Below are positions 37,049 through 48,360 of a stretch of 64,000 bases of DNA, one piece after another. A model generated the notes under the pieces. It saw only the letters and a list, made by a program, of their open reading frames with translations, did no database searches and had not been told where the DNA came from. This stretch comes from Cryptomeria japonica (taxonomy: Eukaryota; Streptophyta; Pinopsida; Cupressales; Cupressaceae), in NCBI RefSeq assembly GCF_030272615.1, contig NC_081408.1, forward strand, positions 402,843,889 through 402,907,888. The letters are read 5' to 3'. Made by a program: the position numbers and the translations under genes. How positions within the stretch are numbered: position 1 is the first letter of the stretch; each line of letters opens with the position of its first letter.

Positions 37049-40000
37049 AAATCATCTCCTGGAATATTAGGGGACTTAATAGTCCTCATAAACATAGTTT
37101 AGTTAGAAATATGATTAGAGACAAAAATCTTGACATTTTTTTGATTCAAGAAACTAAGATGGTGAAAGATAAAGTTGAAAGTTTGAATATTTTCAAAAAT
37201 GGAAGAGTCAACGGAGGTAGTTCAGAAGGTGCCTCGGGAGGAATTGTTACATTTTGGAACAAAAACAATATAGGAGAGGTGTTAATTCAGGACAACAACC
37301 TGGCCTGTATTAGATTTAAGCACATTAAGAATTGCACTACGTGGGTCCTAACAAATGTTTATGCTCCTAACACTAAGACTGGCCGTAGCGAGATGTGGAG
37401 ATATCTCACTGGGCTGAGAAGAAGATTTGCTGAGGATAGCTGGATAATTATGGGAGATTTCAACACTCCCCTAAAGGAAAATGAGAAAAAGGGAGGGAGT
37501 CATGCTAATCTGGATAGCAGATTGGACCTAATGGAATTTATAAACAATAATGCCATTCATGATTTGGAGTTGCAAGGAGTCAAATACACTTGGACTAATC
37601 GGAGAAGTGGTGAGAACTTGATTCAAGTCTGACTGGATAGAGCTCTACTTTCCTTAGACTGGTTTAATCTTCATGAATGTTCTTTATCATCTCACATAAG
37701 GGCAGGATCAGATCATTACCCTATAACCCTAACGATTGAAGTAAAAAATAGAATGAGACATTTCCCTTATAGATTTGAAAAAATGTGGACTAGACACTCG
37801 GATCTGGAAAGTAAGATTAAGGATTGGTGGCAGGTCAGTATTGAAGGCAATGCCATGTATAAAGTGGTCAAAAAGCTAAAGAATGTTAAAGACAATGTCA
37901 AGAAGTGGAATAAGGACTGCTTTTGGAACATCTTTACCTCAAAAGCATCGACCCTCTTATAACTCAAGGAGATCCAGGATGAGATACAACACAATGGTTA
38001 TACCTATATGTCTAGAAATACTGAAGATGCTATTTTGATGAGATATCATGAAATAATAGCTAAAGAGGAAACCTACTGGAAACAAAGATCGAGAAATGTC
38101 TAGTTAAAGGAGGGGGATAGGAACACTAAATACTTCCATATGTCCACACTTAGACATAAGGCTATAAATAGAATTTTACAGATTAAAGTGAATGGCAGAT
38201 GTGTTGAAGATGATGATTCCATGAGCAAGACTGCAATGGATTTTTTCTCTAATCTACTTGCTAAGGATTAGAATCTAAATAAACAGGCCCAAAGGGAACT
38301 TCTTGACAGTATACCTACCACTTTGGGGGAAGAGCACAATGACCGTTTAACTGCCATTCCCTCCCATGATGAAATTTTGACAACTGTTAAGTCCTTTGAG
38401 GGCAACAAAGCCCCAGGTCCGGATGGCTTTCCCATGTTCTTCTTCCAAATGTACTGGCATATTATTGGAGATGATGTTACAAGAGCTCTGAAAGAGTTTT
38501 TTGGTGATAGAAAACTTTTGGAAGAAGTTAATGGTACTTTTATAGCTCTTATACCCAAAAAGATGGGGGCTGATTCAATGGATCTTTTCAGACCTATAAG
38601 CTTATGCAGCTCTCTCTACAAGATTATCTCTAAGGTCCTTACCTCTAGAATTCTCAAATTGCTTCCTTCCATTATCTCGCCTCAGCAAAGTGGTTTTGTC
38701 CCGGGGAGGCAAATTTTGGACTTTATCATCTCTGTTCATGAAAATATCCATTCTCTGGCCTTTTCTAAAAATGAAGGTTTTTTTCTGAAGCTTGACCTCT
38801 CTAAAGCCTATGATAGAGTGGATTGGGATTTTATGATGGATGTTCTTTCAACTTTTGGTTTTAATCCTAGGAGTGTTGGACTTATCAGGCAACTTGTTTC
38901 TTCGGCCACTTTCTTTGTGCTAATGAATGGCTCCCCCTCTCCTTTCTTTAAAGCCTCAAGAGGTCTCAGGCAAGGGGACCCCCTATCTCCAGTGATCTTT
39001 ATCATCATGGCGGAATGTTTGGGGAGATGTATTGGAAAGTTGGTTGAGAAAAGGGAGTTTTGTGGTTTGAAACCTTCTTCAATAGATCAAATATGCTCTC
39101 ATCAGCAGTTTGTTGATGATTCTATAATAATGGGAAAAGCCACTATGAAGGATGCTAGAAGACTAAAAAAAGCTTTGGATATCTATGGAGAGGCTACTGG
39201 TCAGCTTATAAACTGGTCTAAAAGCTTTTTTTATTTTATCAACACCCCGGAGAGAAGGAGGATTAAAATTAGTAACATTCTGGGTGGCCAAATTGGTAGC
39301 TTGCCTACCTCCTATTTGGGGCTCCCTTTAGGTCAGGATCCTCCGGATACCTTTTGGGGAGCCTTGGTGGATAAATTCCATAAAAAGCTGTCTGGATGGA
39401 AGGGAGCTCTACTTTGTCAAGCAGGTAAGGTTCAGATGCTAAAAACCACTCTTCAAAGTATCCCTCTCTATGCCATCAGTCTGTTCAGGATTCCTACTAA
39501 GTATGCTGAGGCCATTGAAAAAATACAGAGATCCTTTTTATGGACAGGGGTTAAGGAGAAGAAGAGAATGAACTTAATTGCTTGGGAGAAGGTCTGTAAG
39601 CCTATGAATAAAGGCGGTATGGGCCTTATAAGAATAAGAGACATAAATGAATACCTTATGGCTAAGCAGATTTGGAGAGGATATAGAAATCAAGGAGAGT
39701 GGAAAAAAATATGGGACAACAAATATAAAAGCCAATGTCCAAATCTTCAAAGTTTCCTCAAAGCGGAGATTATCCCAATTGGATCCAATATTTGGAAAAA
39801 TATCTCTAGGACTAGAGACTTAATTATCAAAGGTACAAAATGGAAGCTGGGAAAAGGGAATCTTATTCAGTTCTGGGAGGATCCTTGGCTTATGGAGACC
39901 CCTTTAAATGAAAACCTTGAGTGGAACAGATATCAGAACCATTGAAAGGAAAGATTTGGAACCAAGGTGGAGGATTATTGGAAAGATGGACAGTGGAAAG

Positions 40001-41139
40001 ACTTATCTCAAGTGGATCAGTCTTTGGGTAGTTTGAACAAAGTCATGAACTCAATGGTGAGGATTGAAGAAGAAGACTAGTTAATCTAGAAACTCATTGC
40101 TAGTGGTACTTTTACAGTGGCATCTCTTTATCATCAACAATACAATAACATGGAAAGTCCTTGCTGGGCTAAAGCATGGGTGAAAGGCCTTACCCCCAAG
40201 ATCAACATTTTCTTTTGGATAGCCCTCCAAGACAAAATTCTAACAATAGAGAATATAAGAAAAAGAGGTATCAGCATACCAAGTTTCTGTACACTCTGTA
40301 AGCAAAATGAGGAGACAATAAATCATATGCTCTTTCATTGCCCCTTCTCAGCTGATGTTTGGGGAAGTTGCCTGGATCAATTCAATATCAGTTGGAGCTT
40401 CCCCAACTCGATTCAGGAGATTTTCAAGTCATGGCATCATCCTTCAAAAAATAGAACTACTACCTTGCTATGGAGAATTGCTTTACCACACAGGTGCTAG
40501 GGTATATGGAAAGAGAGAAATGACAGGATTTTCAGAGAAAAGTACACTAAGGCTAACATTGTGTTTGAAAAAATAAGAAGAAGCATAGTGGAAAATATGA
40601 ATATTATAGGTGGTAATGATAATCCTAACACTAAGGAGGATCAACTTGTCTATAAAAAATGGAGATTAAAAGCTCAAGAGAATATCCAGAGTAACCCTAG
40701 AGAGGGAGTGATATGGACCAGCCCACCTAGGGGATGGATGAAAATCAATTTTGATGGGGCCTCTAAGGGAAACCCGGGGGTTGCAGGATGTGGAGTGGTC
40801 CTAAGGGATGAATGGGGAATATGTAAAATCATAAAATTTATTCCTATAGGAAAACAGACCAACCATGTTGCCGAAGCCATGGTGGCTTATCATGGGATTA
40901 TCCCATGATAAGCTATTAAAGCAACAAGGAAAATCAGCGAAGAGTTTGAAATGTGTGTTTTTACACATGTTTATAGGGAGGCCAACTCTTGTGTTGATTG
41001 GGCAGCCAACCTGGCTTGCCAATCGGAAAACATCATCACTAGTTATGGTGAAAAGGAGATTGCAAGTGAAATAAAATCCTTACTCAATCAAGACCGAAGC
41101 TATACAAGGCAACGTGGTACTTTTAATCATTATTTCTAA
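37045..41139 (+). pseudogene. LINE ORF2: endonuclease, RT, zf-RVT, RNase H
   Basis: A single frame of 1364 codons with ten internal stops (37630, 37960, 38101, 38269, 39943, 40078, 40087, 40498, 40906, 40909) and no frameshift. The endonuclease has ISWNIRGLNS, IQETK, NVYAPN, MGDFNTP and GSDHYP, so all key residues are present. RT has NKAPGPDGFP, LFRPISLCSSLYKIISK, QSGFVPGRQ, LDLSKAYDRVDW, GLRQGDPLSP and FVDD. A zinc-binding zf-RVT part follows: FFWIALQDKI, then CTLCKQNEETINHMLFHCPF. The C-terminal RNase H has INFDGASKGNPG and NHVAEAM, then HVYREANSCVDWAANLA, but the central EGDS block is gone (see palindrome finding). The start overlaps the ORF1 stop as GTGA; related elements would have ATGA. 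Confidence 0.92.
40885..40913. repeat. Perfect palindrome at RNase H breakpoint
   Basis: Arms GCTTATCATGGGAT (40885-40898) and its exact reverse complement (40900-40913) around one T. It sits where the RNase H EGDS block should be, and its right arm supplies two stop codons (40906, 40909). Confidence 0.9.
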
Positions 41140-41193
41140 TGATCTTTTCGCCTTTTTCAATGCAGGGCTTGCTTGAAGATAATGAGCCATTAA

Positions 41194-42922
41194 ATAGGTG
41201 TCATATCATCATTATTTGGCACGGATTATGGGCGCTCTTACAGAATAACCACAGAAACCAGAGGAAAAATTATCAAAATGAGAGAAGGCATTACAAGGAA
41301 GGTGCTGGAAAAATGGGAGGAAACAAGAAGAGATTTGAACTTGCTTCATGCGCTGAATGAAGAAAGAACGAAGAAGTCTGGAGTATCCTTCAGCTGGGGG
41401 GCTCAATGTTTTCATGGAACGACTGAATGGGAAGGACCCCACAATTACCAGCTACTTCATAAAGAACTGGAAAAATGGAAAAGTTCTAATTGGATCACAT
41501 ATGAATGTAGATGAAGAGGTTATCGCTGAGGCCACGGGGATGACTACCGAGGGTATGAAATTTTACAGGGATAGAGGGATATCAGATAAGGCTGCAGACA
41601 AGTTTCCTGTTACAGATGGTGAGAGAAGAAAGATGATCAAAATTGACAACTCCTACCACTCCCCGAAGATAATTTGCAGGCCATGGAGGTTTGTCTTATT
41701 TGCTTCTATTGAATATATTACCTTAGATGGTAGGTTTACCAGGGCTTATGGGCATCACTTCATCCTTCTTAACCATTTCCGTCATGGTGAAAGGGTTAGC
41801 CTTCCCTATTACCTGGCCTGTTCAATGGATCATACTATAAAGGAGATCCAAAAGGACCGTAAAGGCGATCATGCCCTCCACCAGGGGCTCATGGTCCTGG
41901 TTTACAAAATGCTAAAGGGGAAGTGCATTGAAAAGCCTATTAAAGGCAAAAATGCCAGAGTTGAGACTACAAAAAGTAAGGATAGTGGTTTCAACTTTGA
42001 TTCTGAGACCGAGGGAGAGTTGGAAGAAACTAGCAAAAAAGGGAGGATTAAGGCTAAGAAGAGGAGGATTATTGTGGAATCTGAAATGTCGGACTCTGAA
42101 ACTGATTCCCTTCAGGAAAAACCTGTTAAAAAGAGGAAAGGGAAAGCCTCTGGAAAGAAGGATCAGAAAAAGAACACTAAAAAGGGTAGCAATTTTGATC
42201 TCAATTATGTTCTGGTTGAGTTTGAGGAGGAGGATGATGATAATAAGAGGATTGATAGTCAGGACAAAGAAGGGGAGGGTAACCCGGTTAAGGATAATTT
42301 GGAAACCGTGGAGACTGTGAATACCACTAGACTGCATAACAAGGAAAAAGGGGGTCAAAGTGATAGTGGTGACAAAGATACCATTAAGGCCTTCTGTGAG
42401 ACCATCACTACTCTGGTGAAGGATATTAATAGCTTGAAAACAGATACACAGGCCATGGCAAGAATTACAGTTGGTGATAAGTCCTTGGCGGAGCATGTTA
42501 AAGAGTTAGTGGTCGTTTTGCACAATGCGCAAGCTATTGAATGTATGGTTGGAAAAATCTTAGCCATGGAGAAAAAGGTCAATGAGATGGAAGATAGAAA
42601 GGAAATGGACAACAAACTGAAAGATTTCGGTAGCAGAATTGACAAGATGGAGCACAATGTCAAGCAGATTGCTGATCAAAATTTTCAAATTCTTAAATCT
42701 TCAGTGGACAATATGAACATCTTTATCAACAGGTACAAGAACAATGTAGAGAAGGAAGGTGATAAAGAGCAGGTGAACAAGAAGGGTCATGAAAGGATGA
42801 CCAGAGCCAACACAAAGAATAAAGTCAACATCGAAGGTCGTGAGCTGGAGGATATGAAGACCTCGACAAACAACATGAAACAAATGGTTGTTCACGCTGA
42901 GGAGACCCTGAATAGTATTTAG
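41194..42922 (+). CDS. LINE ORF3: transposon-associated domain, NLS-like, coiled coil
   Basis: The main frame (41357-42922, 521 codons, no stop) follows an upstream part in another frame (41194-41405: SSLFGTDYGRSYRITTETRG and NLLHALNEERTKKSGVSFSW). A run of six G at 41396-41401 joins them; one G fewer would make one continuous protein. Residues 14-190 form a globular domain (VDEEVIAEATGMTTEGMKFY; HFILLNHFRHGERVSLPYYL) that resembles proteins annotated in plants as transposon-associated, of unknown function. Residues 225-280 are strongly basic with NLS-like KKGRIKAKKRR and KPVKKRKGK, followed by an acidic EEEDDD patch. Residues 375-460 look like a coiled coil. It lies inside the LINE target duplication, after ORF2. 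A splice-acceptor-like CCTTTTTCAATGCAG ends at 41165. Role not known; nuclear entry or RNP oligomerisation is speculation. Confidence 0.7.
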
Positions 42923-43146
42923 TTCCAGTAGCTATCCTTGGTTCTATCTCTTTGCTGTCTTTTGCTTTCCTGTTGCTGTCTATTCTGAGTTTTATGTAAT
43001 TATGTAATGATGTTTTAAGCTGTGCCCATCTGGTGGGTTCATTTTGACTTTTTGAAGTGATCAGGCACTTTTTTATGCTTTTCTATTCTCCTGCTTTGTA
43101 AAAGGTTCGGGTACCTTTCAAATACATGTTTTTACTTAATCAAAAC
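42923..43146 (+). other. LINE 3' UTR and tail
   Basis: T-rich UTR with GTAAAAGGTTCGGGTACC and a final TTTACTTAATCAAAAC, a form seen at plant LINE ends. The target repeat follows at once. Confidence 0.7.
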
Positions 43147-43158
43147 AATTACATTAAT

Positions 43159-43518
43159 ATATCGTACACAAATTTCTATAATCAACTCTTCAACTATTAT
43201 CAAATTAAAAGAAAAGGGCTTTGATTTAAAATTGTTCAATGCAAATAAATTTTATATAATTATAATATGTAGTTTTCAAATCAAAATTTTTTATTTATTT
43301 TTCATACAAACTCATTCCAAATAAAAATCCATGATCTATTTAACATTTATTACATCTAAATAATACTCACATTAAAGAAACATAAAATTTCAAAAAACAC
43401 ACACCCGTATAATCAATTTGGCAAGACAAAATGGCTCATCATAGATTGATATTAGTGAGTTAAAAAATTTAATGATATACAACCAATTTCACAGTCATTC
43501 TAGCCTTCCTTGATGCAA
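43159..43518. other. Spacer between LINE and second Tat-related element
   Basis: AT-rich, no ORF. It ends at the target repeat CCGAT (43519-43523). Confidence 0.6.
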
Positions 43519-43523
43519 CCGAT

Positions 43524-44809
43524 TGTGTGTGTGAAAAGTGGATAAGTATCTGCAAGCTATAAGACACAACACTTCAATTAAGTCATTGCATGCATGGTTA
43601 GACAAATATAATCAGGAATATAAAAACCACAACAAATCAACCTATTGCCTTCTAAAATATGCGAGTATAGACTTGCTCTCAGATTTGTCTAAGAAATACC
43701 AGTGAGTAGACTACACCAAGACGAAGGATTTAATCTATATGAGCACAATAATAAGCTAAATGGATGCAAGATTAAGATAGATATGCAAGATTAAGCTAGA
43801 TATGCAAGATTAAGCTAGATGAATAAATATTAAGCTAAATGAAATCAAGCAATCATAATTTAACTAAATATGCAAAAAGCTAAACTAAGATGCAATAATC
43901 TCAAAGCACAATATCTTCAATGACTAGAGCAAAAACTGCATAATAACAATAAATCTCCAGGGTGTTTTTAATGAGAGATGAAGGTTGAATTTATAAAGAC
44001 CCAAAAGAGAGAGCAACGGTCAAGATCAATTAGTAATGAGCGGTTGAGATTCTACAAGAAAAAGCACAATTTAGGATAATTGAAATAATTGAGAGATCAA
44101 ATTCAGTTAATCTTGAGATAGATTCCGGTTATAGTTTGATTGAATGCATTCAGATTATAAGTCTGGGTTTGCATTGGAGATTAAATTTAGTTGATTCCAT
44201 GCACTTGAGATAAAAAATAGGCGATTTCATGCACTTTTCTTTAATTTATTCAAGATTTTTATTTAGAAGCCTTTTTAATGCAACTAAACTTGTTTTCTCA
44301 AAAGATTTGAGTCTTAATTTTAGAGAAAATGATTAATTCAATTTAATTGTTTTTTCTGATTTCTCAAGTTATCTCAATTTTAGAAATAGAAAAATCTTAA
44401 GTTTGATTGCTTCTCTCAATTTAATTATTTTCTTTTGTTTTCAATTTAACTCTTTCTTTTGTAGATTAATTCCTCTTTTTGTGATAAATCTCTCTTTGTA
44501 AATTAATTCCTTTTTTCAATTTAATTCCTTTTTTGTGATTAAATGGCAAATTTATTTATTAATTAAATATGCTAGGATATTTAATTAAATAAATAGGATA
44601 ATTGATCAAAATGATTTACTTGGAATTATTTAATTTATTAAATAAATATTTAATTAGTATAGAGTGATTAACTTTCCATGTAACATTAATGATTAAAGAA
44701 ATAATTATTTAGGTGCTCAAGGTCGATTTAATTGCGTTTGGTTAGGACCTTGGTGATGTTGTCGAGAATAGGGGCCCATGGTTTAGATGACCATTTTTAG
44801 GGTATTACA
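43524..44809 (-). repeat. 3' LTR of second Tat-related element
   Basis: TGTAATACCC (minus) to ACACACA. A TATA-like TTTATAAATTC lies at about 43987-43996 (minus), and TTTAATTAAATA-type boxes at 44555-44660. Confidence 0.92.
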
Positions 44810-44822
44810 TTTGCCCCTCTTT
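44810..44822 (-). promoter_or_regulatory. Polypurine tract
   Basis: AAAGAGGGGCAAA on the minus strand, directly before the 3' LTR. Confidence 0.85.
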
Positions 44823-44874
44823 GAATTAATGTGCAAGCATCGCGTTGGTTCAAAGAATAGTTGATGTCAAATAG

Positions 44875-45190
44875 ATATCAGTTCTGAACTTGATGGATCA
44901 CAAACCGATGAAGAGCGATATGTTCAGCTTGATTTGAATCAATGAAACTGAACATAGTTGATTAAAGTGATACCGATCCTGAACTTGATTGAACAAGAAT
45001 CGACAAAGAGCAAGATACCATTCTTGAAATTGATTGATCAAGAAACAAGCATCGATCTAGAACTTAATTGAACTAGATTGAGCGATAAAACCGATTCCGA
45101 ACTTGATTGAACAAGAATCGACCGAGAAAAGCGATAAAACCGATTCCAAACTTGATTGAACAAGAATCGATTAGCAAAAGAAAATGTCTA
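44875..45190. repeat. Degenerate tandem array, 49 bp units
   Basis: Units built on GAACTTGATTGAACAAGAATC and GCGATAAAACCGATTCC. The clearest pair starts at 45090 and 45139 (period 49). Same position relative to the LTR as the TATGGGTCTTTGAT array at 1013-1320. Confidence 0.8.
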
Positions 45191-46040
45191 GCTTGATTTG
45201 ATGTGATTGAAAACTAAACATTGATTTGAAGATTGATTCAGAGAAGGACAAAGATTGATATGCCCCTAGAGATTGCTCTATTTGACATCGAAGAATCTCA
45301 ACTTGATACAATGTGATTTAGTTAAGATGCCCCTAGTAACAAGGTTTAATTGATTTTCTTTGTTTGAATATTTTTGCTCGACTTTTAATGAAGATGATTT
45401 AAAAAATTTCTCGACTTTTGATGATGATGATCACTGAAAAAAATGTTATGAGTATGCCCCCTCAGGAGCGAAATTGAAAGATAGCGAGGGTACAATGATT
45501 TTAGGCAATTTTTAGCGATGATAATTATTTGAGCACGAAGATTGATGTTGAAGAATTAAAATCAGAGTTGATTTGAGAATTTAAATTGAGATTTAGAATT
45601 GAGCGCAAAATGATTTGAAAATTGACTCGAGGATGAAAGTGCTAAGTGGTCAACGTCTTGAAATTTTGACTAGAGAATTAGCGTCAAATTTTGATTTCAA
45701 TCCCGAAAATGGACTCAGGACAGTCGATTTAGCTTAGGGTACAAGTTTTACATCCATTAGAGCAAGTTGAAAAATTAGGGTTTGGGCTATATAAGGGGTT
45801 AAATGTGTCACTTTCAATTCATTTTTACCTCTTAAAGTTTGAAATTTGAAAAACCCTCTTGTGAAGAAAAATGGCAATTTTGATTCATAAGCATTGATTC
45901 GAGCGCAAAAGACGACATAATCGACCACAGAACTACGACCCAGTAGTAAGTGATCAATTTTTAGCCTTTGCATTTCTTATTTTTTGAATTTTTGTTGAAT
46001 TTTTGCAATTTATTTTTTGTTTGAAGTCGTTTTCATCATT

Positions 46041-46203
46041 TTGTCATGCGGTTGAACACTATTTCTCGTACGACAATCTGTCCTTCTTCTGTTTTGTCAT
46101 TTGGGCAAGTAAGATTTGTCGTCTAGTGTCCTCCCATGAATCATACGAGAGTGTTCTTGATAGTCTATTTTGTCATGCGAGAGGATACCTTTTGTCATAT
46201 GGG
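46041..46203. repeat. CGTACGA-type word cluster, 3' side
   Basis: Around six words in both orientations (TCGTACGACAAT; TTGTCATGCGAGA; CATACGAGA). The same word marks the leader of this element at 52262-52577 and 60428-60526. A proline-coding CCACC-rich patch follows (46218-46305). Confidence 0.65.
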
Positions 46204-46669
46204 AATGTTTGCTCATGCTCCACCACCTGACCACTTCTGCGCCACCTGCCCGCCACCACAGCGCCGCCCCTGGGCCACCTCCACCCACCTGCCACTAGAC
46301 AACCACCCTTTTTGCCCTTTTTAGGGGGGATTGGTTTTTTTGTCATAACTTGGGCAAATGAAGTCATTTTTTCGAAAATGAATAGGCATTAGAAAGATGG
46401 TTCCAAGGCGGACCTCGTGGTGTTGGAATTTTTTTCCAATTTTTCTGTTTGACTGTCCTTTTTTCCAATCAAAGTGGGGTCTCTTTTTTGCACTTCCGGG
46501 GCCGTAGAATGAGCATCCGAACTCCATTTTTTGAAGACTTTATATCGTTGGAAAGCTTGTTCTGTGTACTTTCCAGCCATATGGGTTTCTTTCTAGATTT
46601 TGTTCTAGGAATATTTAATTCATTTTTTTGCTTTTCAACACTCTGGTAAATATCTTAGTTGTTTCAGGT

Positions 46670-47940
46670 CTTGGGATCTCTTCTCTGAGTAGGATGTCTC
46701 AGTTTTGGTTCTTCCTTCTATTTCCAGTCTTATTATCATTGTAGCATTTCATTTATGCAAACACACTGAGATAAAGTCCCATCATGCATTGTTTACTTGG
46801 GATCTTGCACATCTTTTGCCTTATTGTACTTGCACTACTTATAAAGTGCCATGAGGGGGTTGATGTTTGCCTTTTGTTTGCCATCTACCTTTGTCTAGTG
46901 AGTGTTCCTTCCACGACATTCACCTCATGATGTGTGTCAAGTGAGTGTTCCTTCCATGCTACTATGTACTTTCTCTGCGCCTTCGATGTTCCTGATTCTT
47001 CGTCGTCCAATTCTTGTTGGGCGTTCTTTTCAGTGTACCTGTCCCTCTCCCTTTTTCAGCATTATGGGGAGGTTTGTGCCGTTGGTTCTAATGCTTCCAT
47101 GGTTTGATTGATCAACTCTTCAGGCTTTGGTTTCTTATGCCATCTGTATCTTCAAGTTCAGTTGTTTGCCTATGTTTGCCTTCTGATTCAAGTAGTGTCA
47201 TTTGAGGGCACTCATACAGATTACAGTCTTCTCTACTTGGTCATGTTCTATTTCAGTGGAGGTTCTTTAGATCAACAATTATTCTTCAATAGTGTTTGCA
47301 GGTTCTTCATGCTTCAGTGATTCTTCTGATCTTCTCTTGTTCCTATCTTTTTGGAACATTCTTGTTTGGAGGCTTTTTCAGTCGTTCTTCTTGCCTTTTC
47401 CATCTCTGTTTGGAGTAGAGTTTTTTTCCCACGTGGTTTTCTCTATTTATCTGGTTCATAGAGATTTGGTTGTATTTGGGTACCTGATCAGGCCTTGTTG
47501 CCGGGACCCATCTTTCCTGCTTTCAGTAGTTGTTCTAGGTTTTAGCTTCTCCCTAAGTCTAGCTTAAGGGGGGGTGTTAGAGTAATCAGGTCTTTACTTG
47601 ATTAATTAAACAACATTTGTTTAATTATTTAAGTTCCCTTTATCTCTTTTTACACTTAAGCTAATTTTAGGTGCATAATAATTAATAATTTTATTAATTA
47701 TTATGTGTAAGCCTAGGTTTTCCTTTTTAGGGTTTCTTGACCTCTTAGAGGTTGAATTATTTTCTTTTGTATCATTCAATTATCACATTACACATTTTGT
47801 GAATATTGAGCTCTCATCTTTTGAGCATATTTTTTGTGTATTTGTTTTTCTATTATTACTTCCTTGCATCTCCTTGTAACAAGTTATTCAACTTGCAGAG
47901 ATCATTTGGGCTCTTGTGGTGTTGTATTTCTCAACTCTCA
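46670..47940 (+). mobile_element. 3' fragment of another LTR retrotransposon
   Basis: A purine tract ending AAGGGGGGG is followed by TGTTAGAGTAATCAGG (from about 47575), the arrangement of PPT then 3' LTR. The LTR probably ends near 47940 (CTCTCACA), where PMD-related DNA resumes. 46670-47570 would be its degenerate internal part; no domain recognised. The 5' end is missing and no target repeat was found. It replaces the PMD core. Confidence 0.45.
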
Positions 47941-48360
47941 CAAGGAGGAGAGAGGAGCTCCTAGGCAGGTTAGGAAACAAAGGGATGAGCAGGGAGGTGG
48001 AGAGGGAGATGGTAGGAGAGAGCAGGGAGTACCAGACAGTATGATCTTTGAGATCAAGGCTGACAGGTTTGCAGTAACAATTGATAGTGGCGTAGACACA
48101 GGTTGCTGAGCGAGACTGACAACTTGTAGAGGTCAGAGAAGAGCGAGATGCTCTTCAGTGAGAGGTTTTGCATCAGACGAGTCATGCAACCTATTATGTT
48201 GCATCTTATAGTGTAGCGGTCCCAGTAGCGCAATAGGTTGTTACGTATTCTCAGTATATGGCTCGATCTGAGGGAGCTAGGGCACCCAGATAGGACGTCG
48301 GTCAACATACACCACCTCCTCCACCTGGCAATGAGAGAGAGACAGAGAGCTAGATTTATT
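47941..48360 (+). pseudogene. PMD-ORF C-terminal remnant
   Basis: RKQRDEQGGGEGDGRREQ and flanking sequence correspond to RQRDEEGEEVGDGG in the PMD ORF of the first element (about 2560-2600), followed by a heavily broken tail. The PMD core is absent, replaced by the LTR-element fragment on the left. Confidence 0.55.

Larger units (their letters stand above)
35228..43146 (+). mobile_element. L1-type plant LINE with three ORFs
   Basis: Bounded by the 12 bp direct repeat AATTACATTAAT (35216-35227, 43147-43158). It contains ORF1 (nucleic-acid binding), ORF2 (endonuclease, RT, RNase H) and a third ORF, and ends in a short A-rich tail (TTACTTAATCAAAAC) rather than a long poly-A. The 5' leader before ORF1 is only 33 bp, so it may be slightly 5'-truncated. 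Confidence 0.88.

Noticed and set aside
46173-46367. Gly/Arg/Trp-rich ORF, or Pro-rich ORF on the other strand, at 46210-46310
   Set aside because: A short CCACC-rich patch; no homology that I can name and stops nearby.
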